From: Pseudomonas veronii
GTDB lineage: Bacteria; Pseudomonadota; Gammaproteobacteria; Pseudomonadales; Pseudomonadaceae
Assembly: GCF_001439695.1 (NCBI RefSeq)
Contig: NZ_JYLL01000043.1
Coordinates: forward strand, 1-47,737
Direction: 5' to 3'
DNA: 47,737 nucleotides
A program made the translations under genes and the position numbers. Shown piece after piece: positions 16,901-25,946 of this stretch; positions within the stretch are counted from its first letter, which is position 1, and every line of letters begins with the position of its first letter. Below the pieces are notes generated by a model. That model had not been told where the DNA came from. It saw only the letters and a list, made by a program, of their open reading frames with translations, and made no database searches.

Positions 16901-17400
16901 ACAAAGGCAAGCATCAACGTAGCGGAACCAGTTGGATACGCCCTGCGGAGGCGACCGTCATCGTTCGCCAGTTAAAGAAGTGGATGGATTGCGAAGCCGG
17001 CAAGGATCTGACGTTCGGCGTCATTTCATTTTACAAGGCGCAGTCCGAGCTCATCAGCAAGCAACTCGGCGCGATCGCGGAAAACGACAAGAAAATTCGT
17101 ATCGGCACGGTGGACTCCTTCCAGGGCATGGAATTCGATGTCGTCTTTCTGTCAACGGTGAGGACATTGCCACAGCACTGGAAGCCCGAAGACGATGACC
17201 GCGAGAAACAGGCACGAACGCTGTTTGGTCACCTCTGCCTCTACAACCGCCTGAATGTTTCGATGAGCCGCCAGAAAAAACTGCTGGTGGTGGTGGGCGA
17301 TTCAGGTTTGCTGAATGGAGAACTTGCCGCGGATTTTGTTCCGGGTTTGGTTGATTTCCACAAACTCTGCCAGGAACACGGAGTCATGCTGAAATGTTGA
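13948..17400 (+). CDS. Superfamily 1 helicase (Upf1/DNA2-like), 1150 residues
   Basis: This DNA or RNA helicase has a long N-terminal accessory region (~1-480) with an acidic stretch near 170-200. The motor motifs are: I at 508-515 (GPPGTGKT), II D846-E-A-A, III GDHRQLPH (~870), IV/Va-like DKQYRMHE (~930), V GTVDSFQGMEFD (~1055) and VI NRLNVSMSRQKK (~1105). The QGxE and SR-containing motif VI place it in the Upf1-like SF1B branch, which moves 5' to 3'. A 330-residue helical insert sits between motifs I and II, as in DNA2/ZNFX1-type helicases. ATG overlaps the kinase stop. Within the operon it is the likely strand-separating motor, possibly controlled by phosphorylation. Confidence 0.92.
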   Translation: MKFQEIPADIFTVRIKRTDNTTDTLPEQPVFSIESSPLRPEEFELRLKQALICVRTVHAIDTRRLNAELASGRAMLAQLVNFAADGSMELQIAFFTGECLEMGEVEIGVDEHVGIKISKIEPRRGELKGTRLYERLVEHCCFRQDESEFFFLTAGPAIDEALEPEKAREQAEDNDDGTETQETAIDAESNAVPDNVAHTANTRPTRNNSFCITGDGIRFVATETSLSEGKSIFMTSRLTEIRRRTDRALRLVKGTLRFTDWTQAGQIRILAKAQLTALTQDDVSYLKKWDEFGDLEGELLLKRARVVGALQFTNMAPKRDGTVSVRISQASDAALSALAGGLVPEVKMIDELPDYLRHESLRFKDFASGIERAMENEKPAQRNERRDAKAKTNFEVSDFDKESRTLTLKAETLPGESGTLILSLAGEIAQIKRRLSARRSILEGRAANPQLGLLIEEKATIAPTRKPPEIAPLTAFVRNKVFKNQPTEKQLDAIKYALETPDIALIQGPPGTGKTTVIAAILERLNEMADKRGANVKGQVLLTGFQHDAVENMIERLSLNSIPVPKFGKRSNAQIDGSSLFEKRLDEWCATLATELRERNPRIADIEQEMEIKHLCLQYVQTPTRALGARLAEKIASLGIAIIGEEYARRAVNLKNKMCLEEKLNDDTNQLLGAVRRLRCHAESFADDGAERAADALNDLHELLEKKDRDLLDNASLWRNEDGPPSFLKELTVLKKTLLARFTAPPVFRVEKQNDEVVTLAMRAIERIKAAGHTAWDKKSVALAEFLAELESNPFAMLNAVSEYSFAFAATCQQSVNRGMQIQKGIKGGDANENQQRMEYEYVIVDEAARVSPRDLMVPMAQGKRIILVGDHRQLPHIIDDEVAHQMEAGETELQESDWLKKSMFQYLFSERLKTLEDNDGITRRVTLDKQYRMHELLGDFISRNFYERFDPSERFDSGRPASDFVHNLPDTDGKHAAWLEVPVDKGKHQRSGTSWIRPAEATVIVRQLKKWMDCEAGKDLTFGVISFYKAQSELISKQLGAIAENDKKIRIGTVDSFQGMEFDVVFLSTVRTLPQHWKPEDDDREKQARTLFGHLCLYNRLNVSMSRQKKLLVVVGDSGLLNGELAADFVPGLVDFHKLCQEHGVMLKC

Positions 17401-19349
17401 ATCTCCTGGATTACGGTAAACCAAACCCCTTCGGTGCAACCATTGGCAGGCCACGCAATCTTTCCTGGCCCGTCAGCACCTATCGCGTAACCCTGCCCAG
17501 ACCATCCGAGGACGGCGAGAGCCTGAACCCGTTCGAGCATGTCATCCTCAAACTGCTCGATGCATCAGGCGCGATGGAAGCTCAGGCGCTGGCAGATGAA
17601 ACCTGCATTCCGATCGACTTGGTCGAAAGTATTCTCATGCGTTTGCAGGACAAGGCTCTCATTGACGAGTCCAAAGCCATCATCGAGCAAGAACGCAACA
17701 CTGGCGGCAGCGATGTTGAAAAAACGCCTGTGTTTGTCACCGCGCTTTTGTTTCGTGAACTCGTCACCGGCAAAATCCTCCCGTTCATGCATTGGCTGGA
17801 CGACGCGAATCCATTGCAAAAAAAGCAGGGTAAGGAGGGGCAATTTCGAATGATTCGTTGGAACAATGCCCACAAAAGCAATCCACCCACTCAGCGAGAT
17901 GTCATCAGTATATTGCGGGTAATGCATAGAAGGTCGGCGGCCTTCGGGAGGGAAGAACCAACGCTCAGCGTCCAAAAGGTCATGATTGTTGAGCAACCTG
18001 AGATGCATTACCTTGACTGCCCGATTGCAATCCAGAAAAGCGATGGTGAGTTCCGCATCGCGGATCCGTTTGGCACTGGATTTTCGTTGATCCTCGAAGG
18101 AGCATTCGAGCACTTGCTTGAACAGGACGAAAAGCTGTGCGAATGGCTGGAACAGTGGAAAGTCTCACTGAGCAATCCGCGCGCAAAAAACCTGGAAGCA
18201 AAGCCCAAAGAGCCGTTCGACACCGACATCAATTGGGGTCACTACCCGAAACTCATCTCCAGTCTGCGCCTGCAGTCGAATGCTGCCTTTCACTCCATCG
18301 CTCAGGTTTACGCCTCAGTTGAATGGGCACTGTTTTACGCTTGCCGCAGACGCCCCTTTGAGGATGCAATTACAAGACTGAGATTCACCCCGCAAGCGGA
18401 ACATTCCGCGCTGCTTGCGGATGCCTCGAATGATGTAGGGCTAACCTTGCCGCACTTTGGATTCCGGCCAATTCGAGAAGGAAAGCTCCTGGATTTCCAG
18501 AACGGAAAAGCGGAGCTGGAGACGCTCCTGTCCATTGCCATTTTGCAAGCACAAAGCGACGCGTCCCATCCCTTACACCGCATCGCGGTCTTGCACCCGA
18601 CACTCATCAGCCATTTACTTCGTATCAAGAAAACACGCGATGAGAAGGGACATGGAAAAGGCAGCGTTGACGCGCCGGAAGTGGAGTTGTCGGATGCCCC
18701 ATTCATGCGCGAATTGGTCCACACACTGCTTCCGGAAATCTTGTTTTCCGACATACCCGTCTCCACGCCTGACAGCGATGCCCATGCCGACTCCCTGCTG
18801 GATGGCCGCACAAGTATTCAAAGCGAATTTGGCTTCAAGACCTTCAACCGCCTCGGCACGAATTTGAAAGAGCGCCTTATTCATGCAGAACGCTTCTTTC
18901 TGTTCTGCAAGGACGGGGATGACGCACTCGCTTTCGTTCGCGATCTGTATGCGGCGCTGCAATCGGTGTTTGAGATGTCACTGGCCAGCAAATTACCGCC
19001 GGATATCAACGATGCGCAGCTTGTCGAGTCCGCTGGAAGTAGAGCCATCTGCGCCGGTTTCTGCAATGAACTGCCTGAGGGCCTGCGCACCGTCAAAGCT
19101 TCCGCGGTCCGGCAAACGCTGCAGGGCGCTGGACAATCGCTCGGGGCCTGTGTGCTGGCATTTCTGCTGATGTCCGATGCCGATACCCTCGACTCAATCT
19201 CGGGCTCGCAGCCATCGTTTGTGGACGATGTGACGGATGTCATTACTCGGCGAGGGCACGGTAATGAGCCGCTGCCGCTGCCAAAGGCGGAAATCGCAAG
19301 GCTCCGTAAAGAATCCTACAAAACTATCAAAACACTCATTGAGGTATAG
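17394..19349 (+). CDS. Uncharacterised 651-residue protein with N-terminal winged-helix-like region
   Basis: I do not recognise the family. Residues ~40-95 read as a winged helix (HVILKLLDASGAMEAQALAD...PIDLVESILMRLQDKALID), similar in pattern to MarR/ScpB-type folds. The remainder is mixed alpha/beta and then largely helical, with no visible catalytic motif, signal peptide or membrane span. Its ATG lies inside the last codons of the helicase gene, and the next gene starts 3 bases after its stop, so it is a coupled operon member. The gene order (helicase, this protein, McrB-like AAA+) suggests a DNA-binding adaptor joining the helicase to the AAA+ motor. That function is inference only. Confidence 0.8.
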   Translation: MLNLLDYGKPNPFGATIGRPRNLSWPVSTYRVTLPRPSEDGESLNPFEHVILKLLDASGAMEAQALADETCIPIDLVESILMRLQDKALIDESKAIIEQERNTGGSDVEKTPVFVTALLFRELVTGKILPFMHWLDDANPLQKKQGKEGQFRMIRWNNAHKSNPPTQRDVISILRVMHRRSAAFGREEPTLSVQKVMIVEQPEMHYLDCPIAIQKSDGEFRIADPFGTGFSLILEGAFEHLLEQDEKLCEWLEQWKVSLSNPRAKNLEAKPKEPFDTDINWGHYPKLISSLRLQSNAAFHSIAQVYASVEWALFYACRRRPFEDAITRLRFTPQAEHSALLADASNDVGLTLPHFGFRPIREGKLLDFQNGKAELETLLSIAILQAQSDASHPLHRIAVLHPTLISHLLRIKKTRDEKGHGKGSVDAPEVELSDAPFMRELVHTLLPEILFSDIPVSTPDSDAHADSLLDGRTSIQSEFGFKTFNRLGTNLKERLIHAERFFLFCKDGDDALAFVRDLYAALQSVFEMSLASKLPPDINDAQLVESAGSRAICAGFCNELPEGLRTVKASAVRQTLQGAGQSLGACVLAFLLMSDADTLDSISGSQPSFVDDVTDVITRRGHGNEPLPLPKAEIARLRKESYKTIKTLIEV

Positions 19350-19352
19350 GGA

Positions 19353-21908
19353 ATGGAACACGCTGGCGAATTGGAAGATGCCATGAAGCAGGATGCAACT
19401 AACCATGCGGTGCGCGAAACCGACATAGCACTTCGGGAGCAGGTTCTCGCTGAGCTGGAACGATCCATGTCTGAACGCGAACAGCGCATTGTCGAAGAAA
19501 GTCGTGCGGTTGAAGAAAAAAAGACCCAGCTCACCCAGCGTGAACAAGCGCTTATCGGCGACGAACAGAAGCGCGAAGCGGGCTTCGCCGACGAGCGTGC
19601 CATCCTGAATGCCGAACTGCGCGATAAACGCTTCGATACCGAGCGCGAGATTGCAAACAGCCGCGAGCAGAAGCTTGCCGCCCTTGACGATGAAGTTGCC
19701 AGGCTAAGAGCCAAGCGCCTGGCAGATATTTCCAGCGCTGAAAACATCGAGCGCGATCGCATCCGTGCCGATATATCCAGAGAGCGCGAAGCATGGGACA
19801 AGCGCAAGGACGACGCACGACAACTGCTGGACGCTGAACACACCGAACTTGCAAGGCAAAAAGGAGCGCTGTCGGCCCTGCAAAGCGAAATCGAGGGGCG
19901 AAAACTGGAGCTTGAAAACTCCGAGCGGGCTTTGGAGCGCAAGGATCAGCGGCTGGAGCAGCAATCGCAGAGGCGTATTGAGCAACTTGATGAAGAACTC
20001 GGTTTCCGCCTGGAAGAAGCACGTAAATCACTGGATGCGCAAAAACAGTCGTATGTGGAGGAAAACAACCGCCTGCGGCAAAGCCTTGCAGCACAAACCG
20101 GCCTGCTAGGCGCATTTGAGCAGTTGAAGCGGCAACTCGGGGGCAAAGAACCGGTCGAGATCCTGCGCGACCTGAACAGTCAAACCGATGAGCTGAAGCG
20201 CCTGCGTGAAGAACTGGCGATGCGGCCCACCGAAGAGATGCGCGAACGACATCAGGCACTTGAGCTGGAAACCAAACATCAGAAGGCCCGTGCAGACGAG
20301 TTTTCACGGCAATTAGAAAACAATAGAGTCGCTGTCGCGGAAGTTGGCGATTTACGCTACAAAAATTCCGAACTTGGCGCGGCAATTAAGTCTCTGACGC
20401 AGAAGGCTTCTATCTTTGAGGGAGCGGCCAACGAGGCACAAGCCGAACTCAACCGCCTGCGTGCTGCTTATGAACGTCCCGCTGAAGTCGAGGCACGGCA
20501 CAGGGAAATCGAGATTCCGCACTTCAGCGCGGAAAAAGCCAAGCCGCCAGTCAAAGCCGAAATCGACGAAACGACATGGCTCACGGGTATTGCCGGCGCC
20601 TGCAGTACATACGGCTTGCACTTCAGTCCCCGTATCCTGAAAGCGTTCCATACAGCGCTCAAAACGGCCGAATGGTCCCCACTTACCGTTCTCTCGGGCG
20701 TTTCTGGCACAGGTAAATCCGAACTTCCTCGCCTCTACTCACACTTCGGCGGTATTTTTTTCGAGCCGCTTTCAGTCCAGCCGAACTGGGACTCACAGGA
20801 GTCCATGCTTGGCTTCTTCAATTCGATCGACAACAAATTCGACGCCCAGGCGGTGTTGCATTTTCTAGCGCAAAGCCAGAAACACTGGAGTGATGATTAT
20901 CCGGGCTTGTCCGATGCAGTCTGCCTCGTTCTTCTTGACGAGATGAACCTTGCCCACCCTGAACTGTATTTTGCCGAATTCCTGAGCAAGCTTGAGTTGC
21001 GGCGAGGCAGGAAAGGCGAAGATGTACCATTTCTGCCCGTAAAAGTTGGTGCTGGAATGCAACCCTACAAGCTCCCACTCGGCCGTAATGTCCTGTGGGC
21101 AGGAACGATGAACCAAGATGAAACAACCAAGTCACTCTCCGACAAGGTCATCGATCGCTCCATCATTATTAATTTCCCGCGCCCTACCGAACTTAAACGT
21201 CGCCTGAAACTCATGCCACTTGATGACACCAACCGTGGCCCTGCATTACATAAAGCATCCTGGCAAAGCTGGTTGGTTCAGGGCAGCAGCTTCTCGGAGG
21301 AAGAAATCAAGCCATTCAAAGAGTTCATTGAAACAATGAATGGCGCGCTGTCGGTTTCTGGCCGGGCGCTTGGCCACCGAGTCTGGCAGTCCATTGAATA
21401 TTACATGGCAAACTACCCGGATGTTCGGGCTGCTCAGAGGGCAAAGGACAAGAACCTGTTGGCGAAAGCAATGCATATCGCTTTTGAAGATCAACTGGTG
21501 CAAAAGGTCATGCCCAAGCTTCGCGGCATCGATACACGAGGCAAAAGTCAGACTGAATGCCTCGACAAAATCAGAGGCCAGATTGTTACAGGCATTGGCG
21601 GCCATAGTTTCAATCTTTCCGAAGACTTCGATCTTGCCTGCGAACTGGGCTACGGCCAGTTCATCTGGCAGTCAGCAAACTATTTGAACAGTGCCGACAC
21701 AAAAATGGCAGTTCTCAGTACCGAGGCGCTTGTAAACACGACCTCTGACAATGACGAAGAACCCCATCCGTTATTTCAAATAAACGAGCAGGACCAGAAT
21801 AAACGCCAAAAAGCATGGAACATGAAGCCCGCTAATAAACGGAATGAACTACGCAAGCAACTGGAACAAAATGCGAGGGCTGGAAAAATTGTCGACCATG
21901 ATATCTGA
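19353..21908 (+). CDS. Coiled-coil AAA+ ATPase, McrB-like
   Basis: This is an 851-residue protein. Residues ~5-390 are a continuous highly charged coiled coil (Glu/Arg/Lys-rich heptads). The AAA+ domain follows: Walker A GVSGTGKS at 449-456, Walker B LLDEMNLAH with D529-E530, then GTMNQDETTKSLSDKVIDRS, a sensor/arginine-finger region typical of McrB-type GTPases and MoxR-related AAA+ proteins. In McrBC the AAA+ ring translocates DNA and activates a nuclease partner encoded next door; here the next gene is a very large protein rather than a standard McrC. The coiled coil replaces the DNA-binding N-terminal domain of McrB and could oligomerise or act as a sensor arm. Confidence 0.9.
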   Translation: MEHAGELEDAMKQDATNHAVRETDIALREQVLAELERSMSEREQRIVEESRAVEEKKTQLTQREQALIGDEQKREAGFADERAILNAELRDKRFDTEREIANSREQKLAALDDEVARLRAKRLADISSAENIERDRIRADISREREAWDKRKDDARQLLDAEHTELARQKGALSALQSEIEGRKLELENSERALERKDQRLEQQSQRRIEQLDEELGFRLEEARKSLDAQKQSYVEENNRLRQSLAAQTGLLGAFEQLKRQLGGKEPVEILRDLNSQTDELKRLREELAMRPTEEMRERHQALELETKHQKARADEFSRQLENNRVAVAEVGDLRYKNSELGAAIKSLTQKASIFEGAANEAQAELNRLRAAYERPAEVEARHREIEIPHFSAEKAKPPVKAEIDETTWLTGIAGACSTYGLHFSPRILKAFHTALKTAEWSPLTVLSGVSGTGKSELPRLYSHFGGIFFEPLSVQPNWDSQESMLGFFNSIDNKFDAQAVLHFLAQSQKHWSDDYPGLSDAVCLVLLDEMNLAHPELYFAEFLSKLELRRGRKGEDVPFLPVKVGAGMQPYKLPLGRNVLWAGTMNQDETTKSLSDKVIDRSIIINFPRPTELKRRLKLMPLDDTNRGPALHKASWQSWLVQGSSFSEEEIKPFKEFIETMNGALSVSGRALGHRVWQSIEYYMANYPDVRAAQRAKDKNLLAKAMHIAFEDQLVQKVMPKLRGIDTRGKSQTECLDKIRGQIVTGIGGHSFNLSEDFDLACELGYGQFIWQSANYLNSADTKMAVLSTEALVNTTSDNDEEPHPLFQINEQDQNKRQKAWNMKPANKRNELRKQLEQNARAGKIVDHDI

Positions 21909-24900
21909 CCCTTCCCAATGGGTGAAAATCAAGCTGCCTGATCTCTATGCCAACTACCGAGGCGTTGGAGAATATAGTGACGTAGCGCGGATATTGTTCG
22001 AGCAATCAGACTGGTTTTGCTGTGCCGTCGACTTTGATCCCAAAAGCGGACAGGCGTTGCCTCAATCGCTATCCTCAGTGCTTTCGAAGATTGCCAGGTA
22101 CGCGTCACCAGAATCAGGCGCACTGGTACGCGACCGACTCTGGCGCATCACTGAACATAGTCGCGCTTCAGTAGAGCGGCTTTTCCGTGCACTTAACGAA
22201 ACGCCACGCCGCGAACAGGCGTTGCTGCCTGTTCACGCAGTGCGCGAACTCGATGCCACCAGTTTCATCAAGCTTAGCAATCGCCCGGGACGCAATATCC
22301 GGGAAAAGCTCGCAGGGAACCCTTATCTGCAGGCCGTCCGCAGGTTCCAGTCCGTCGACCTGCCGGAGAACCGCCTTCTAAAAGCGTTTGTTGTTCGCCT
22401 TGCGCAACTGCTCGAGTTACGCAGAGATTGCCTCGGTCACGAGGACAACTTGCTCCCAACGATCCAAATGTGGCTGCGCTGCGGCGAAGCGCGGAATATT
22501 GCGCGATGGGACAACCTGCCGCCTAACAACACACTCCTTTCGCATCGTGATTACAGACGCGTATGGGATGCTTGGCGCTGGCTGTCTACTCTGGATGACG
22601 ACACCGCTGGTGACCTGTCAAAACTGAAGGAGCGCAACCAGACGCTTCGCACCTGGACCACATACGCGAAAATGTGGACCGAAGGAGCGCACCGCTTCGC
22701 GGACATGCCCATTTTTTTCGATTTCGAAACATTCAAAATTCGTCCGTGGCTGCCAAATGTTGCGGTTCAGCAAACGCCAGAAAAAATCCATCGAAACGTT
22801 GGCGTCCAAGTAATCTCCACCCCGGTTTGCGTGGATCTCACCCTGTTGCGTCCACGCTATGCCGCTGCGACAACCGCCAAATCCCTGCCCGATACTTTCC
22901 TTTGGCAACAGTGGAAAAACGATGACGATGCAGTGGCTATCGAACTCTTCAACGCCGATGCCGCCTACCATCATCCCCATGCGTCAACGCTGTCCGTTCC
23001 AGACCTTTTTTTCTCCAAAACCACCTCCGAGCACCTGGACCGTGCCGCACGCGCATTTGCCTCCAGGCTACACGCCGTGTTCAGGAGCAATACGCTTGTC
23101 TGGTTGGTTCCCGACGCACTCAACGACTTCGAACTCGATGTCGTGCGCCGCAATCTCAACGCTCGCTTCCCGGACGCTGAACCCCTCCCCCGCAGCGTTG
23201 CTGCCGCCTTTGAACGAGTTGATTACTCAAAAGTAAAAGATGGTTTCCCCATCGTGGTCATTGATACCGTAGGCGGCATAACGTGTGTCACCAAACTTCT
23301 TGCCAAGTTCGACCCGGACATTAAAAGAAGCCTGCCCGAAACGGGTGGCTTTTATTGGGAACGGCACCCCCCGATAGTCATCGCAAGCGCAGAATCGGAG
23401 ATACCTGAACAAAAAAATTCAGATATTGCTTCCGTTGACACGCAAGGGAAGTGGTGCGATGCGACTCGAGCAGTGAGACCACCTGTCATTGACGCATCGA
23501 CCCTGAAACGTGATTCACGCATAGGGCCATTTGCATTCGCGATCAACTTGACGGAAAGCCCGGTGATCGGAGGCATTCGCCTCCATAATCTGCAACAACG
23601 CGCCGGAGCAATTGCACTCTGGCGCGACCAGGTTCCCGAGCTATCGATCAAAGTACTGAAAGATGGACGCCACCAGCGCTTCTATCTAGTGTCGCGGGGT
23701 ACAACCGTCAAACCGATTCGTGGCCGGCCGGTCATCATCCACGTTGGCGAAGATTTCACGCTTCCGGCCGGAAAACCGTTCTATCAGTTTCCGCTTTTCC
23801 TGGGTGAGAGTTCCGAAGATCTCGGTTACTCGGCCCGCCTCGACTCCACCGCATTTCCATTGAGAGAAAACACCGTTTGCAAACTTCACCTAACCTTTGA
23901 ATACGGTGCAGACGACCCCTACAAACTACTCTTCATCCCCCACGACGACACTTTCCAACCGGTTCGTGCCACATGGCAGCGTACGGAAGAGGTCAGCATC
24001 ACTGATGACGCTCCTGCTCCGGAGTACCCTGCTCCCATAACATGGGCGGACTTGCGCCGCGTGCCAAAACCCGACAGCAATGAGACATCTGATTTACCTA
24101 AATGGGTAACAAGCGTAATCGGCCGACTAGACCAGGATTTTTACATCCGCCCCAAAGCCAGGACGATCGGCGTAATAAAAATGGATTGGTGTCTTGATAA
24201 AAAAGGAGGGCATTTCACCTTTGCCGATAGGGACACCACCGAGGGTCAGGTCTTTATTCATCAGAATAATTTCATTTACGGACTGAATCATGCTGACTTT
24301 ACCCAAGGAGATAGCATTTCATTTGAACTTCAAGAAAAAGATGGAAAACACTACGGTCGTAAAGTGGCCGCGCGAAACCATACAGAAACAGAGCGCCTGA
24401 AGGATTTCGACGAAGCGTCAACCAGAAGCGTGGTCAAAAAAATACGCAGCGGACTCTATTATCCTGTCATACAAATCTGGCGCGACGGACGTTCGATCGA
24501 CGACCCGGAATGTCCGAAAGAGTTTTCCGAGCCAACCCGAGACGATATCCGGTATCTCGTTGCGTTACTGAATGAAAGCGCAATTCCAGAGCCGATAAAA
24601 AACGAAATATTTTTTTTAATGTGTAGCATGGGCAAGGACGCACCCGACGAGTGTGTTCAGTGGATAAACGAACAGGTCGCCAAGGAAAATGTTATCAACC
24701 CACGAGCACTTGGTTTTACGCTGGGCAGTGTCTCCGAACCGTGGCAGAAACAATTATTGTCGAAGCTTATGGAGCGCCCCACGGAAAGCGCTCTCCGGGC
24801 TTTTGCTTATGCGGTCTGGCGAGACCAGCACTTCATTGAGAAGTTTGATTTGGCACAGCTCAGGTCAATTCTTGATTTGCTGAGCGCGAAGCTGAGTCAG

Positions 24901-25272
24901 ATCAGATCGTGCCCAGCAAGGAAAGGCGAAAATGACAAACGGGTTACCGTCAACTGGACTCGCGCTACAGCAGAATTACTCGAACTTCTACTGGGTTTGC
25001 TTCGTGCTCGTGATTCCTCAGACGCTGAAATCAAGATGCTCCTTCAGCCGCATCAGAGGATTACCAAGGAACTGGCTAATAAGGTCGAACGGGTGACGGA
25101 GTTAGTCGCGCAGTCAAAGGTCTGTCTCTTTTCCCGGGTGCAGATCAACATCGAGAAGCCCGACGGCGACCATACCCCTGACCTGCTTTTCGCCCTGCGG
25201 CTCTATCTCACTGGCGACGATGGCGCAAACGCGATCCACATCACCAGCATTTCCGATAACCTTGAGGAATGA
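21898..25272 (+). CDS. Giant McrC-position partner with cold-shock-like and possible actin-like domains
   Basis: This 1124-residue protein is encoded last in the operon. ATG 21898 lies within the end of the AAA+ gene. The region around residues 140-190 contains PENRLLKAFVVRLAQLLELR, a signature seen in DUF2357/McrC-type partners of McrB-like ATPases. Residues ~400-465 hold VPDALNDFELD, PRSVAAAFE and VVIDTVGGIT in the order found in Hsp70/actin-like folds (connect and phosphate-2 regions), though degenerate. Residues ~757-825 match a cold-shock/OB domain: GVIKMDW, GHFTFADRD, GQVFIHQNNF, GDSISFELQEKDGKHYG. The last ~270 residues are helical. I cannot see a clear PD-(D/E)XK nuclease core. Likely role: nucleic-acid-binding regulatory or effector partner of the AAA+ protein. 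Confidence 0.8.
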   Translation: MISDPSQWVKIKLPDLYANYRGVGEYSDVARILFEQSDWFCCAVDFDPKSGQALPQSLSSVLSKIARYASPESGALVRDRLWRITEHSRASVERLFRALNETPRREQALLPVHAVRELDATSFIKLSNRPGRNIREKLAGNPYLQAVRRFQSVDLPENRLLKAFVVRLAQLLELRRDCLGHEDNLLPTIQMWLRCGEARNIARWDNLPPNNTLLSHRDYRRVWDAWRWLSTLDDDTAGDLSKLKERNQTLRTWTTYAKMWTEGAHRFADMPIFFDFETFKIRPWLPNVAVQQTPEKIHRNVGVQVISTPVCVDLTLLRPRYAAATTAKSLPDTFLWQQWKNDDDAVAIELFNADAAYHHPHASTLSVPDLFFSKTTSEHLDRAARAFASRLHAVFRSNTLVWLVPDALNDFELDVVRRNLNARFPDAEPLPRSVAAAFERVDYSKVKDGFPIVVIDTVGGITCVTKLLAKFDPDIKRSLPETGGFYWERHPPIVIASAESEIPEQKNSDIASVDTQGKWCDATRAVRPPVIDASTLKRDSRIGPFAFAINLTESPVIGGIRLHNLQQRAGAIALWRDQVPELSIKVLKDGRHQRFYLVSRGTTVKPIRGRPVIIHVGEDFTLPAGKPFYQFPLFLGESSEDLGYSARLDSTAFPLRENTVCKLHLTFEYGADDPYKLLFIPHDDTFQPVRATWQRTEEVSITDDAPAPEYPAPITWADLRRVPKPDSNETSDLPKWVTSVIGRLDQDFYIRPKARTIGVIKMDWCLDKKGGHFTFADRDTTEGQVFIHQNNFIYGLNHADFTQGDSISFELQEKDGKHYGRKVAARNHTETERLKDFDEASTRSVVKKIRSGLYYPVIQIWRDGRSIDDPECPKEFSEPTRDDIRYLVALLNESAIPEPIKNEIFFLMCSMGKDAPDECVQWINEQVAKENVINPRALGFTLGSVSEPWQKQLLSKLMERPTESALRAFAYAVWRDQHFIEKFDLAQLRSILDLLSAKLSQIRSCPARKGENDKRVTVNWTRATAELLELLLGLLRARDSSDAEIKMLLQPHQRITKELANKVERVTELVAQSKVCLFSRVQINIEKPDGDHTPDLLFALRLYLTGDDGANAIHITSISDNLEE

Positions 25273-25387
25273 GCAACAGGAACCCGACATCAAGTGCCTC
25301 CGCCTCACCCGCCCCGGCAAGACTTAACTTCATACACGGAGTGGCGTCTACCGTAGGTTCATTTGAGTCATGCACATGAAAAGAGTT

Positions 25388-25411
25388 GTGCCTGAGTTAC
25401 CCCGCAGGCAC
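25388..25411 (+). terminator. Hairpin after the 14-gene operon (weak terminator candidate)
   Basis: GTGCCTG at 25388-25394 and CAGGCAC at 25405-25411 pair perfectly with a ten-base loop, 115 bases after the operon's last stop and between convergent gene sets. No T run follows on the plus strand, so it may need Rho or may be only an RNA end-stabiliser. Confidence 0.3.
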
Positions 25412-25419
25412 CACTCCCC

Positions 25420-25945
25420 CTACGCGGGAAGATGCTTGCGGGTTCCAAAATAACCGGCAACGTCCGGAATGAGCTCCGCCGCTTCGCTGTCCGCTGGAAT
25501 CCCCTGCTGAATCTCACCTCTCGCCGCCTTCCTCAGGTCAACGGCAAACACTGGATCAACAACGGCATCAACCTCGCGTTTACGCGCCATGAGTATTTCG
25601 ATCTGCTGGCGCTCCAACGTGTCGCTTAATATGGATAGTGGACTTCCAGCCGCAGTGGCGCTTCCGCGCCGTTGCCCGCCTGTATCAGACGGCGTTCTAT
25701 CTGCTGAAATAGCGGTTGATCCGGCCAATGCGCTGTTCCAGATCGCCAGGCGTCCACGCCATAGTACATGGCCCGATCACAGAAGAGGTGCAGATTAACG
25801 ACTTCGCGAATGGTATCGGTGCCAATCATGACGTAAGGCAATCCGGGAGTATTGAATTGCTGGATCGGACGTTTATGACCTTGGCTGTTACCGGTAATAC
25901 CCACGACCGGATCCAGCTGATGCAGGAAATCGAAGTCTTCACTGG
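25420..25945 (-). pseudogene. Decayed C-terminal remnant of a second SNF2-like helicase
   Basis: On the minus strand, translated pieces in different frames add up to a helicase C-terminus. The first frame has GLPYVMIGTDTIREVVNLHL. A shifted frame has motif VI, PGDLEQRIGRINRYFS. The first frame then resumes with IERRLIQAGNG and HYPY. Another frame continues with QQIEILMARKREVDAV to a stop near 25420. The intact helicase next door has matching segments (VLVSTSVLQEGVNLHM, EQRVGRLDRLFG, SFIARKHQVEKQM), so the two are paralogues, not duplicates. At least three frame changes mean it cannot be expressed as one protein. It begins directly after the stop of the intact helicase, suggesting one module replaced another at this spot. 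Confidence 0.8.
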
Positions 25946-25946
25946 G

